Assembly (NCBI RefSeq): GCF_000744705.1
Contig: NZ_JQML01000001.1
Span: forward strand, 682,001 to 746,000
Origin: Streptacidiphilus albus JL83
GTDB lineage: Bacteria; Actinomycetota; Actinomycetes; Streptomycetales; Streptomycetaceae
Length of the DNA stretch: 64,000 nt
Direction of reading: 5' to 3'
Notes under the pieces: generated by a model
What the model saw: only the letters and a program-made list of their open reading frames with translations
Told to the model about the DNA's origin: nothing
The model's database searches: none
Shown here: positions 16,021-24,237 of the stretch, piece after piece
Layout of the letters: the number at the start of each line of letters is the position of its first letter
Numbering within the stretch: the stretch's first letter is position 1
Program-made: the position numbers and the translations under genes

Positions 16021-16941
16021 CTAGCCGACAGCGAGGATCGAGTCACCGTTGACGGGGGCGACGGGGACCCGGTCCGTCCTCGGCGCCGGGCTCGTGGGCT
16101 GCGGCGCAGCACCGGCGCCGGGGACGGCGCCGGGGACGGCAGCGGGGACGGCAGCGGGGACGGGGACGGCGGCGGCGGCCTCGCGGGCGAGGAAGGAGCC
16201 GAGTTCGCCGATGGTGCTCATCAGCGGCGCGGGGAAGACGACGGTGGTGTTCTTGTCGACGCCGATCTCCACCAGGCTCTGCAGGTTCCGCAGTTGGAGG
16301 GCGAGCGGGTGGGCCATCATGATGTCGGAGGCGTCACCGAGCGCGGCGGCGGCCATGGACTCGCCCTCGGCATTGATGATCTTCGCCCGCTTCTCCCGCT
16401 CGGCCTCGGCCTGACGGGCCATCGCCCGCTTCATGCTGTCGGGCAGTTGGATGTCCTTGAGCTCGACCAGGGTGACCTGCACGCCCCATTCGACGGTGGT
16501 GACGTCGAGGATCTCGCGGATGTCCCGGTTGATGGCGTCGGTCTCGGACAGGGTCTCGTCCAGGGTGTGCTGTCCGACCACCTTGCGCAGGGTGGTCTGC
16601 GCGATCTGGTCGATCGCGGTGCGGACGCTCTCGATGGCGACGACGGACTTCACCGGGTCCACGACCCGGAAGTAGGCGACGGCCGAGACGTCGACGCTGA
16701 CATTGTCGCGGGTGATGATGCCCTGCGACTGGATCGGCATGGTGACGATCCGCAGCGACACCCGGTGCAGGACGTCGACGAAGGGGACGATCAGGCGGAG
16801 CCCCGGCCTGCGCTCCCCCAGGACCCGTCCCAGCCGGAACAGCACCCCCTGCTCGTACTGTTTGACGATCTTCAGTGCCATCGCCGTCACCACCAGGAGC
16901 AGCAGGGCGACGACAACGACGACGGTGACGACAACGGCCAT
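16021..16941 (-). CDS. SPFH-domain (stomatin/prohibitin-like) membrane protein
   Basis: 306 aa from ATG 16941 (GAGG upstream). One N-terminal membrane helix (residues 2-22, VVVTVVVVVALLLLVVTAMA) is followed by the band-7 domain: KIVKQYEQGVLFRLGRVLGE, RPGLRLIVPFVD and NVSVDVSAVAYFRV. A charged helix (MARQAEAEREKRAKIINAEG) is the oligomerisation coiled coil. The tail is Ala/Val/Pro low complexity encoded by short GC repeats at 16120-16175. Such proteins scaffold membrane microdomains. It is divergent from the GNAT gene across the palindrome-rich region 17083-17144, so it may share the stress regulation of this island. Confidence 0.92.
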   Translation of the reverse strand: MAVVVTVVVVVALLLLVVTAMALKIVKQYEQGVLFRLGRVLGERRPGLRLIVPFVDVLHRVSLRIVTMPIQSQGIITRDNVSVDVSAVAYFRVVDPVKSVVAIESVRTAIDQIAQTTLRKVVGQHTLDETLSETDAINRDIREILDVTTVEWGVQVTLVELKDIQLPDSMKRAMARQAEAEREKRAKIINAEGESMAAAALGDASDIMMAHPLALQLRNLQSLVEIGVDKNTTVVFPAPLMSTIGELGSFLAREAAAAVPVPAAVPAAVPGAVPGAGAAPQPTSPAPRTDRVPVAPVNGDSILAVG

Positions 16942-17082
16942 GGATGGTCCTCGGTTCGGGATGCGGGGCGCCCCGGTGAACGGGATGTTCGCCCGTGGGG
17001 TCGCGGCAGTGAACTGCCGCCGCTGTCCCCCATCCTGGTTCCGGGCGTCGGCTCCGGGCAGGAGCCGCCCGGGGCGGGGAAC

Positions 17083-17144
17083 GGGACCGGTCGGCCCTGT
17101 CCGGGGCACCGGTCGGAGCCGCAGGCTTGGACCGACCGGTAGCC
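17083..17144. promoter_or_regulatory. Three spaced copies of the CCG-nn-CGG palindrome (candidate DevR/OsdR-type boxes)
   Basis: GGGACCGGTCGGCCCT (17083-17098), GGCACCGGTCGGAGCC (17105-17120) and GGACCGACCGGTAGCC (17129-17144) share a GGnnCCGnnCGG core (some positions degenerate). Starts are 22 and 24 bp apart, about two helical turns. They lie between the divergent SPFH and GNAT genes. The same core recurs at 19923 and, in best form, at 22601 beside the response regulator gene. Confidence 0.55.
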
Positions 17145-17196
17145 TCCCGCGACCGCACCCCCAGGGCCCGACGCAGGGCCGGGAACGAGGCAGCAC

Positions 17197-17856
17197 ATGC
17201 CCGCACCGACCACAGACCCGCGCACGACCACCGCTGCCGACCCCAGGTCCGTGCGGCCGATCGTGCTGCGCCGGCTCAACCGGTGGCAGGCCGAGAAGCA
17301 GCGCGAGGACCTCGCGGACCTCTATCTGGAGTGCCGACCGGCCGTGCCGGGAACGGAGTTCGAGGACCGCGCCGGCTTCCTCCGGCACCTGGTGGCGGAC
17401 GCCCGGCACGCCGGCTTCGACCTGGTGCTCGCGGAGGCGAAGACCCTGGTGGGCTTCGCCTTCGGGGTGCCGGTCGACCGCGACGGCCACTGGTGGCAGG
17501 GGTTCGTCGGGGAACTCCCCGCCCGGATCGAGCAACTCACCGCCTCCGGGCATGTGTTCGCGGTCACCGAGCTGGCGGTGCATCCCTATGTGACCGAGCC
17601 CGGCGTCGCCGGCCACCTGGTCGAGCGGCTCCTCTCCGACAACCGGTCCTCCCTGGGCGCCGTGCTGCTGCGGGAGGACGACCGCTGGGCCGGCGCCTGC
17701 TTCCGCTCCCTGGGCTGGGAGGAGATCGGCGTGGTCCAGCCGTCGCCGGGCGCGGCGCCGTACCGCGCCCTGGTCGTGGAGGTCGGCGAGCGGAGCCCGG
17801 TGACCCCCGGGGGCCTGACCCACGACCCCCGGACCCAGCGCCCGGCGGTGACCTGA
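17197..17856 (+). CDS. GNAT-family N-acetyltransferase
   Basis: 219 aa, one GNAT domain: VLAEAKTLVGFAFGVPV (beta2-beta3), VTELAVHPYVTEPGVAGHLVERLL (beta4 plus a degenerate acetyl-CoA pyrophosphate loop, VTEPGVAG in place of R/QxxGxG/A) and RSLGWEEIG near the C terminus. Substrate unknown; family members acetylate small amines, peptides or proteins. It starts at ATG 17197, 52 bp downstream of the last of three palindromic boxes, suggesting membership of the stress island. Confidence 0.82.
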   Translation: MPAPTTDPRTTTAADPRSVRPIVLRRLNRWQAEKQREDLADLYLECRPAVPGTEFEDRAGFLRHLVADARHAGFDLVLAEAKTLVGFAFGVPVDRDGHWWQGFVGELPARIEQLTASGHVFAVTELAVHPYVTEPGVAGHLVERLLSDNRSSLGAVLLREDDRWAGACFRSLGWEEIGVVQPSPGAAPYRALVVEVGERSPVTPGGLTHDPRTQRPAVT

Positions 17857-17882
17857 GCCGGCGTCACCCGATCCGCCGGGGG

Positions 17883-18818
17883 TCAGTCCTCCGGCAGGAC
17901 GGCGACCGGGCAGCGGGTCTGGTGGACGACGGTCTGGCTGACCGAGCCCAGGCGTCCGACCGGGCCGTCCGGCCGGCCCCGGCGGCCGACCACCAGCAGT
18001 TGCTGGTTCGCCGACACCTCGACCAGGTGCCTGGCCGCCCCCGAGCGGACGACGTCCTCGGTGACCCGCACCTCGGGGAACTTCTGCCGCCAGCCCGCCA
18101 GTACCTCGGCCAGCAGCCTGGTCGCCTCGGCGCCGACCTGCCCCGCCTCGTAGACCGGGGGGAAGGCGTGGCCCGGGCCGACGGCCAGCGGGTAGCTCCA
18201 GGTGTGCACCACCCGGAGCGGCAGCCCGCGCCGCTGGGCCGTCTCGAAGGCGAAGGCCAGCGGCCCGTCCGACGGCCCGGCGCCGTCGATGCCGACCGCC
18301 ACGCCGTCGAGCGACCGGCCCTCGGCGTCGTAGCCGTCATAGCCGTCGTAGCCGTCGTAGCCGTCGGCGCGGGTGGCCGGGGCTGCGGCTGCGGGCCGCT
18401 CACCGGTTCCCGGCACCACCACGACCGGGCAGGCCGCGTGGGCGGCGACATGCAGACTGGTGGAGCCGATGAGCAGTTCGGGCAGGCCCCCGCTGCCCTG
18501 CGAGCCCAGGACCAGGAGTTCGGCCCCCTCGCTGGCCGCGACCAGCGCGATCCGGGCGGTCCCGCCGGCCAGGCAGGTGGAGACCTTCAACCCGCGATGG
18601 CGGCCGACGGCCCGGGCGGCGAGCCCGCGCAGCCCCCGCTCGTCCGCGCGCCGGATCGACTGCGCGGCGTCGTCGTCCGGCGGATGGCGGGGGTTCCACG
18701 CGGGTGCGTGGACCAACTGCAGCGGCAGGCTGCGCTGCTGGGCCTCGTCGGTGGCCCAGTCGAGGGCGGCGCTGGCAGCCAGCGGGTCGTCGACTCCGAC
18801 GACAACGGGGTTCGGCAT
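17883..18818 (-). CDS. Universal stress protein, tandem USP domains
   Basis: 311 aa with two UspA domains (about residues 1-145 and 165-308). Domain 1 has PVVVGVDDPLAASAALDWA and the nucleotide loop LGSQGSGGLPELLIGSTS; domain 2 has VVGRRGRPDGPVGRLGSVS. Both resemble the ATP-binding GxxG-x9-GS/T pattern. The linker contains a YDG repeat coded by the 9-bp microsatellite at 18331-18366. It lies 51 bp downstream of a second tandem USP gene on the same strand, so they probably form one operon. Tandem USPs of this type are typical members of hypoxia/dormancy regulons. Confidence 0.93.
   Translation of the reverse strand: MPNPVVVGVDDPLAASAALDWATDEAQQRSLPLQLVHAPAWNPRHPPDDDAAQSIRRADERGLRGLAARAVGRHRGLKVSTCLAGGTARIALVAASEGAELLVLGSQGSGGLPELLIGSTSLHVAAHAACPVVVVPGTGERPAAAAPATRADGYDGYDGYDGYDAEGRSLDGVAVGIDGAGPSDGPLAFAFETAQRRGLPLRVVHTWSYPLAVGPGHAFPPVYEAGQVGAEATRLLAEVLAGWRQKFPEVRVTEDVVRSGAARHLVEVSANQQLLVVGRRGRPDGPVGRLGSVSQTVVHQTRCPVAVLPED
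18331..18366. repeat. 9-bp microsatellite encoding YDG repeats in the USP linker
   Basis: Four copies of TAGCCGTC(G/A), read on the minus strand as YDGYDGYDGYD between the two USP domains. Confidence 0.85.
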
Positions 18819-18869
18819 GGTGCGGCTCCTCTGTGTGGGCGGCGCTGTGTGGGCGGCGGCTTCGGGCCG

Positions 18870-19811
18870 TCAGTGGTGGGGGACGACCGCAACCGGGCAG
18901 TGGGCGTGGTGCAGCACCCGCTGGGTGACCCGGCCGAGCGGCAGGGTGAACCGGCGCTGGTGGCGCTCGGCGCCGACGACGACCAGCCGGGCGCCGGCGG
19001 AGGCGTCGACCAGGGCGGCCGCCGCCTCGTCCAGGCTCACCTCGGTCAGCACCCGCACCTCCGGGTGCGCCTTGCGGGCCGCCGCCAGGACCTCGGTCAG
19101 GTCCGCGGTCTCCTCGCCGGTGCGGTCGTTCTCCTCGATCGGCGGCAGCGCCACGATCCCGGGGTACACCGCCGGGTAGGCCCAGGTGCGGACCACCCGG
19201 AGCGGAGCGCCCAGCAGGGCCGCCTCGGCGAAGGCGAAGCCGACCACGGCCGCCGGCTCACCGGGCCCGGCCCCCAGCACCACAGCGGCCTCGGAGCCGC
19301 CGTCGGGCCGGCCCTCCGCCCCCCTGACGACGATCACCGGGCATCGGCCGTGGGCGGCCAGTCCCTGGCTGACCGAACCGAGCAGGGTCGAGGCCAGCCG
19401 GTTGCGTCCGCGGGCGCCGACCACCAGCATCACGGCCTGCCCGGCCGCGGCCACCAGCCCCGGCACCGCCCGGTCGGACAGCAGCTCGCTGTCGACCCGC
19501 AGACCGGGCCGGGCGGCGCGGGCGCGCTCCTCGGCCCGGCGGACCAGCTGCTGCGCCGCCCGCAGCTGCTCCTCGGCGAGGTCTCCGCGCTCACCCGGGG
19601 GCACCTGGTAGGGCGCCAGGCTCCAGGAGTGGGCGATGTGCAGCGCCACGCCCCGGCGGGCGGCCTCGTGGGCGGCCCAGTCCAGGGCGGGTTCGCTGTC
19701 CGGGGAGGTGTCGATGCCCACGACCACGCCGTGGACGGGCGCCGTCGTCGCGGGGTGTGCGGATTCGGAGGTGTCGGCCGCGCGGTCTTCCGCGCTCGTG
19801 AACGCGCTCAT
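18870..19811 (-). CDS. Universal stress protein, tandem USP domains
   Basis: 313 aa from ATG 19811 (GAGGAG upstream; the open frame continues further up but lacks a ribosome site). Two USP domains: the first from about residue 27 (HGVVVGIDTSPDSEPALDWA, then VVGARGRNRLASTLLGSVSQ), the second from about 175 with VVGAERHQRRFTLPLGRVTQ. The G-x2-G-x9-G motif is clean in domain 1 and partly degenerate in domain 2. First gene of a two-USP operon. Palindromic boxes at 19901-19936 lie about 90-125 bp upstream, shared with the divergent kinase gene. Confidence 0.93.
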   Translation of the reverse strand: MSAFTSAEDRAADTSESAHPATTAPVHGVVVGIDTSPDSEPALDWAAHEAARRGVALHIAHSWSLAPYQVPPGERGDLAEEQLRAAQQLVRRAEERARAARPGLRVDSELLSDRAVPGLVAAAGQAVMLVVGARGRNRLASTLLGSVSQGLAAHGRCPVIVVRGAEGRPDGGSEAAVVLGAGPGEPAAVVGFAFAEAALLGAPLRVVRTWAYPAVYPGIVALPPIEENDRTGEETADLTEVLAAARKAHPEVRVLTEVSLDEAAAALVDASAGARLVVVGAERHQRRFTLPLGRVTQRVLHHAHCPVAVVPHH

Positions 19812-19900
19812 GGAGGGGGCTCCTCGGGGATCGGATCGGGGCGGCTGCGGGGACAGGTGTCCGTCCCTCCGAGCCTCGCCCCGGGCGCAGCCCTCCGGCA

Positions 19901-19936
19901 GGGGCCGACCGGGGGCGGGGGTGGGCCGGTCGGCCC
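19901..19936. promoter_or_regulatory. Pair of CCG-nn-CGG boxes between USP and histidine kinase genes
   Basis: GGGCCGGTCGGCCC (19923-19936) is palindromic except for its two central bases. A second, half-degraded copy GGGGCCGACCGGGGG (19901-19915) lies 22 bp upstream, the same spacing as at 17083/17105. It lies between the divergent USP (19811) and sensor kinase (20057) genes. Confidence 0.6.
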
Positions 19937-20056
19937 CTGTCGAACGCAGGTGGCGCTTCCGCGTGCGGCCTCCGACTGCGGGTAGGAGCCCGAGCGGCCC
20001 CACCCCCGGCCCGTCGGCCTTCCGACGGTCGGCCAGGGGCCCACTAGGAGGCCCGG

Positions 20057-21835
20057 ATGACCGGCGAGGCAGCGAACGGCCGAACGAACCGGGACCCGCG
20101 AGCGGTGGACCCGGTGCTGGACGAGCTCCGGGCGCGGCTGGACCTGGCGAAGGACGCCACGGACCGGGTGCACGGCCTGCTGGAGGCGGTGCTCGCGGTC
20201 GGCCGCGAGCTGGAGCTCGAACAGGTGCTGCGGCACATCGTGGAGTCCGCGGTGGTGCTGGTCGACGCCCGTTACGGGGCGTTGGGGGTGATCGGCCGGG
20301 GCGAGCGGCTGTCCCAGTTCATCACGGTCGGACTGGACGACCGGCAGGTGGCGGCGATCGGACCGCTGCCGGAGGGCCACGGCATCCTGGGCGAACTGAT
20401 TCGCCGTCCGACGGCGCTGCGGCTGCCGGAGCTGGCCGCGCATCCGGCCTCGCTCGGCTTTCCGCCGGGCCACCCGCCGATGCACTCGTTCCTCGGGGTG
20501 CCGATCCGGGTGCGCGGCGCGGTCTTCGGCAACATCTACCTCACCGAGAAGCACGGCGGCGGCGACTTCGACGACCAGGACGAGTCGGTACTGTCGGCGC
20601 TCGCGGTGGCGGCCGGCGTGGCGATCGACAACGCCGGGCTCTACCTGGCCGTCCGGACCCGAGAGCGCTGGCTGACGGCGAGTGCCGAGGTCACCAACGG
20701 CCTGCTGTCCGGCAGTCCGCAGGCCGAGGTGCTGGACCTGCTGGTGGACCGGGCGATGCGGATCGCCGAGGCGGACCTGGCAGTGATCGCCCTGCCCCTG
20801 GGCGACGCGAGCGAGCTGGTGGTGGAGCTCGCAGTCGGCGAGGGCGCGGACGCGCACCGCGCACTGGTGCTCCCGGCCGAGGGCTCCTTCGTCGGCGCGG
20901 CCCTGAGCTCCGACACCCCGGTGATCAGCGCGGACGTGAACAAGGACGCCCGGATCACGGCCGGCTCCGCACGGTGGGAGGGCATCGGCCCCGCCGTCGC
21001 GGTACGGATGGGCACGGTCGCGGGCGGGGTGCGCGGGGTGCTGATGCTGGCCAGGGCCGAGGGCGGGGCCGAGTTCACCCGCGCGGACTCCGGCCCCCTG
21101 CTCGGCTTCGCCGGCCAGGCCGCGCTGGCGCTGGAACTGGCCGAGCGGCGCCGGGACACCGAGCAGATCACCCTGTTGGAGGACCGCGACCGGATCGCCC
21201 GGGACCTGCACGACCTGGCGATCCAGCGGCTCTTCGCCACCGGGATGACCCTGCAGAGCGCCGAGCGCTTCATCGACCACCCCGAGGCGGTGGAGCGGGT
21301 CCGCCGCGCGGTGGACGACCTGGACGCCACCGTCAAGATCATCCGTTCGACCATCTTCGGGCTGCGCGCCCGCGACCCGGGCCCGGTCGGCCACGGGCTG
21401 CGGGCCCGGGTGGTCGAGACGGTCGAGCGCGCCGTTCCCGGCCTGGGCTGCACCCCGGGGCTGCGGATGGAGGGGCTGCTGGACACCGAGGTGGACGCGG
21501 ACTGCGTGGAGAACCTGCTCGCGGTGCTGGGCGAGGCGCTCAGCAACACCGCCCGCCATGCCCGGGCCCGGGCGGTCGAGGTGACCGTGTCGGCGTCCGG
21601 GCAGGAGTTGACGCTGCAGGTGGCCGACGACGGCGTCGGCCTGCCGACCGGAACCGCTGACGAGCCCGACGTGGCCGGGGAGGCCGGTGCGGGGTCGCCG
21701 GCCGGGGCGGCCCGCAGCGGCCTGGCCAATCTGGCGGCACGGGCGGAGCAGCTCGGCGGGGCCTTCAGCGTCGGGAGCGCGGGACCCCGGGGTGGGACCC
21801 GGCTGGTGTGGCGGGTGCCGCTGCGGCGGGGCTGA
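20057..21835 (+). CDS. DevS/DosS-like (OsdK-like) sensor histidine kinase with two GAF domains
   Basis: 592 aa, cytosolic. GAF-A spans about residues 50-205, GAF-B about 225-370, HisKA_3 about 380-450 and an HATPase_c domain about 475-590. GAF-A contains GFPPGHPPMHSFLGVPIRVR. The HPPM His (residue 139) aligns with the haem-ligating His of mycobacterial DevS, so an O2/NO/CO or redox haem sensor is likely. The phospho-accepting His is 385 (ARDLHDLAIQRLFATGM). The ATPase has GEALSNTARHA (N box) and DDGVGLPTG (G1). Partner: the response regulator encoded tail-to-tail, whose 3' end overlaps this gene by 71 bp. Confidence 0.92.
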   Translation: MTGEAANGRTNRDPRAVDPVLDELRARLDLAKDATDRVHGLLEAVLAVGRELELEQVLRHIVESAVVLVDARYGALGVIGRGERLSQFITVGLDDRQVAAIGPLPEGHGILGELIRRPTALRLPELAAHPASLGFPPGHPPMHSFLGVPIRVRGAVFGNIYLTEKHGGGDFDDQDESVLSALAVAAGVAIDNAGLYLAVRTRERWLTASAEVTNGLLSGSPQAEVLDLLVDRAMRIAEADLAVIALPLGDASELVVELAVGEGADAHRALVLPAEGSFVGAALSSDTPVISADVNKDARITAGSARWEGIGPAVAVRMGTVAGGVRGVLMLARAEGGAEFTRADSGPLLGFAGQAALALELAERRRDTEQITLLEDRDRIARDLHDLAIQRLFATGMTLQSAERFIDHPEAVERVRRAVDDLDATVKIIRSTIFGLRARDPGPVGHGLRARVVETVERAVPGLGCTPGLRMEGLLDTEVDADCVENLLAVLGEALSNTARHARARAVEVTVSASGQELTLQVADDGVGLPTGTADEPDVAGEAGAGSPAGAARSGLANLAARAEQLGGAFSVGSAGPRGGTRLVWRVPLRRG

Positions 21836-22523
21836 GCCCCGCCGGTGCGCCCCGGCCGACCAGCACCGCGGCCTGGATCCGCCGCTCGACCCCGAGCTTG
21901 GACAGGATCCGGGAGATGTGGTTCTTGACGGTCTTCTCCGACAGGAAGAGCGTCGCCCCGATCTGCCGGTTGGTCATCCCCTCGCCGATCAGCTCCAGGA
22001 TGCCGGACTCCCGTTCGGTGAGCCCGGACAGGGCGGGGTCGCCGCTGGGCGGCGGGTCCTGCGGCCGGCGGAGCCGGTCGAGCAGGTGCGCGGTGGTCTC
22101 CGGGTCCAGGGTGGAGCCGCCCGCGGCGACCGTCCGGACGGCGGCGACCAGGTCCGAGCCCTTGATCTGCTTCAGCACGTAGCCGGCCGCCCCGGCCATG
22201 ATCGAGTCCAGCAGGGCGTCGTCGTCGTCGAAGGAGGTCAGCATCAGGCAGGCCAGGTCCGGCATCCGGGAGCGCAGTTCGCGGCAGACGCCGACGCCGT
22301 CGCCGTCCGGGAGCCGCATGTCCAGCACCGCGACCCGGGGGCGCAGCGCGGGTATCCGGACCAGGGCCCGGGCACAGGTCGCGGCCTCGCCGACGACCGT
22401 GATGTCGTCCTCGGACTCCAGCAGGTCGCGCACCCCGCGCCGGACCACCTCGTGGTCGTCCAGCAGGAACACCTCGATCCTCGGGGCCGGTCGGTGCGTC
22501 CGCGGGGCAGTGGCCGGGTCCAT
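21765..22523 (-). CDS. NarL/DevR-type (OsdR-like) response regulator
   Basis: 252 aa from ATG 22523. The receiver (residues about 14-130) has FLLDDHEVVRRGV (acidic pair) and VAVLDMRLPDGDG (phosphorylated Asp). A LuxR-type HTH follows at about 160-220 (LTERESGILELIGEGMTNRQ, then SEKTVKNHISRILSKLG). The C-terminal 25-30 residues, Ala/Pro-rich, are coded inside the antisense overlap with the kinase gene (21765-21835). It should pair with that kinase and bind the CCG-nn-CGG palindromes found in this island, including the best copy in its own promoter region (22601). Confidence 0.93.
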   Translation of the reverse strand: MDPATAPRTHRPAPRIEVFLLDDHEVVRRGVRDLLESEDDITVVGEAATCARALVRIPALRPRVAVLDMRLPDGDGVGVCRELRSRMPDLACLMLTSFDDDDALLDSIMAGAAGYVLKQIKGSDLVAAVRTVAAGGSTLDPETTAHLLDRLRRPQDPPPSGDPALSGLTERESGILELIGEGMTNRQIGATLFLSEKTVKNHISRILSKLGVERRIQAAVLVGRGAPAGLSPAAAAPATPAGSHPGVPRSRR

Positions 22524-22600
22524 GGGGTTCCTGTCGGTGGGTTCCGGGCTCGCCGCACGGGCCCGGTGCCCACCAGCTTGGCCCCGCCCGTACGGCGGTG

Positions 22601-22622
22601 AACAGGGCCGTTCGGCCCTGTT
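22601..22622. promoter_or_regulatory. 22-bp palindrome, best candidate DevR/OsdR-type operator
   Basis: Arms AACAGGGCCG and CGGCCCTGTT around a TT centre: ten perfectly paired bases on each side. It is 78 bp before the response regulator start and 98 bp before the CBS-BON gene, between the two divergent genes. It shares the GGnCCGnnCGGnCC core with the boxes at 17083 and 19923. Confidence 0.75.
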
Positions 22623-22719
22623 CCGGCGTCGGCCGCCGGAGCCACAGTGGAGCCCGGCGCGGAGCATCCGCGCATCCGTGCCGGGTCCGCGCAGGACTCG
22701 TACCGAGGAGTGAACGACC

Positions 22720-23430
22720 ATGCAACACAGGACCGTTCAGGATCTGATGACCCAGCAGGTGGTGACCGTCCGCCGGGAGGCCCCGTTCAAGCGGGTCGCC
22801 GAGCTGCTCGCCGGCCACGACGTCACCGCCGTACCGGTGGTCGACGGCGGGTTCCGGCCGATCGGGATCGTCTCCGAGTCGGACCTGCTCCGCAAGGAGG
22901 TCGTCCGGCCCGAGCCCGACGGCCGCTCGCCCATCCCCTGGCTGCATCCGCGGGACCGGGACCGGGCCGAGGCGGAGACCGCCGCGGGACTGATGACCAC
23001 CCTGCTGGTCACCGCCCGTCCGGACTGGAGTGTCGTCGAGGCCGCCCGCACCATGGAGCGCCACCACGTCAAGCGCCTGCCGGTGGTCGACGACACCGGC
23101 GTGCTGGTCGGCGTCGTGAGCCGGGGCGACCTGCTGCGGGTCTTCCTGCGCCACGACACCGCCGTCCGCGAGGAGATCGTCCACGACGTCCTGCGGCTGG
23201 CCCTGTTCATCGCCCCCGGCGCGGTCCAGGTCCATGTCCTCGACGGGGTGGTCACCCTGACCGGACAGCTCGAACGGCGCAGTCTGCTGCCGGTCGCGCT
23301 GCGGCTGTGCCGCACCGTGGACGGCGTCGTCGCCGTCCACGACCAGCTCACCTACGCCTTCGACGACCGCCGGGACGAGGACCGGTCGCGTCCGTCCGCC
23401 GAGGGTCCGGTCGCGTCGCGGGCGGAGTAG
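22720..23430 (+). CDS. CBS-domain pair plus BON domain protein
   Basis: 236 aa. Two CBS motifs lie at about residues 1-60 (TVQDLMTQQVVTVRREAPFK, PVVDGGFRPIGIVSESDLL) and 90-150 (LPVVDDTGVLVGVVSRGDLL); together they form a Bateman module for an adenine nucleotide. A BON domain follows at about 160-215 (VHVLDGVVTLTGQLERRSLL). CBS-BON proteins are common in actinobacterial hypoxia regulons (compare mycobacterial Hrp1 for the CBS part). The strong 22-bp palindrome upstream and the position beside the two-component genes fit regulation by that system. Confidence 0.9.
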   Translation: MQHRTVQDLMTQQVVTVRREAPFKRVAELLAGHDVTAVPVVDGGFRPIGIVSESDLLRKEVVRPEPDGRSPIPWLHPRDRDRAEAETAAGLMTTLLVTARPDWSVVEAARTMERHHVKRLPVVDDTGVLVGVVSRGDLLRVFLRHDTAVREEIVHDVLRLALFIAPGAVQVHVLDGVVTLTGQLERRSLLPVALRLCRTVDGVVAVHDQLTYAFDDRRDEDRSRPSAEGPVASRAE

Positions 23431-23535
23431 GGTGGAGGGACCGAGGGTTCTCTGCACACTGGCTGCTCTGCCGCTGTCGTTCTCGGCGAACGCCGACGCC
23501 GTGCCCGTCCTTGGGCCCGGGGACAGGTTCGCGCC

Positions 23536-24129
23536 ATGGCGGTCACCTCGCTTCTTCCCCCCGTCTCGGATCCGGCCCCGCGGGCCGCCGCCGGGACGCC
23601 CCGACTGCGCCTGGCCGTCAAGCCGCTCGGCACCCCCACCGGTCTGCTGGACGGCGCCTGGTGGCCCCGCACCGACGACCTGCAGCAGGAACTCCCGGCC
23701 CTCCTCTCCGCGTTGGAGGGGTCCTGGGGCCGGATCAGCAGGATCACCGTCGACCCGATGCACTGGCACCCGCTGCTCGGCCGGGTGCGGATCGCCGGCC
23801 ATCCGGTCACCGTGGGCTGGTTCAGACCCGGCCAGGACCCGCACAAACTGCTGCTGCTCGCCGCCAACGTCGGCCGCTGGGACCTGCTGGTCGTCCCGCC
23901 CGTGACCGACGAGGCCGCCGCCGCCCGGCTGATGGCCGCCGCCACCGATCCGAGGGGCACCTCCACCGCGGGCGCCCTGATCGCCGCCGAGGGCCGAGCG
24001 GCGCCGGTACCGGCGCTGCCGCCGACCGGCCCCCTGGCCGAGGCTCCGCTGCTGGCCAACGCCGCCCGGACGCGCGTCGCGCACTGGCCCGCGCCGACCG
24101 GCCCCGACTCCCCACTCATCCGGCTCTGA
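23536..24129 (+). CDS. DUF5994 family protein
   Basis: 197 aa. The family signature is clear: LLDGAWWPRTDDLQQELPAL, then ALEGSWGRISRITVD, VGWFRPGQDPHKLLLL and WDLLVVPPVTDEAAAARLM. No catalytic motif, membrane helix or signal is known for this actinobacterial family; function unknown. It is followed 108 bp later by a second, frameshifted member. Position next to the CBS-BON gene and two-component pair links it to the stress island. Confidence 0.85.
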   Translation: MAVTSLLPPVSDPAPRAAAGTPRLRLAVKPLGTPTGLLDGAWWPRTDDLQQELPALLSALEGSWGRISRITVDPMHWHPLLGRVRIAGHPVTVGWFRPGQDPHKLLLLAANVGRWDLLVVPPVTDEAAAARLMAAATDPRGTSTAGALIAAEGRAAPVPALPPTGPLAEAPLLANAARTRVAHWPAPTGPDSPLIRL

Positions 24130-24237
24130 TCCGGTCCCACCCGGTTCCGGTCCGAGCCGACCCCGCCCCGCGGCTGCTGCCGTGCTCCCGGGGAACTCCC
24201 CACCAGGTGGGCGACCACCCGGAGACAGGTCCGCAAG

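Noticed and set aside
23500-23535. Island-type operator before the first DUF5994 gene
   Set aside because: GTCCttgGGCCCggGGAC is partly symmetric but lacks the CCG-nn-CGG core.
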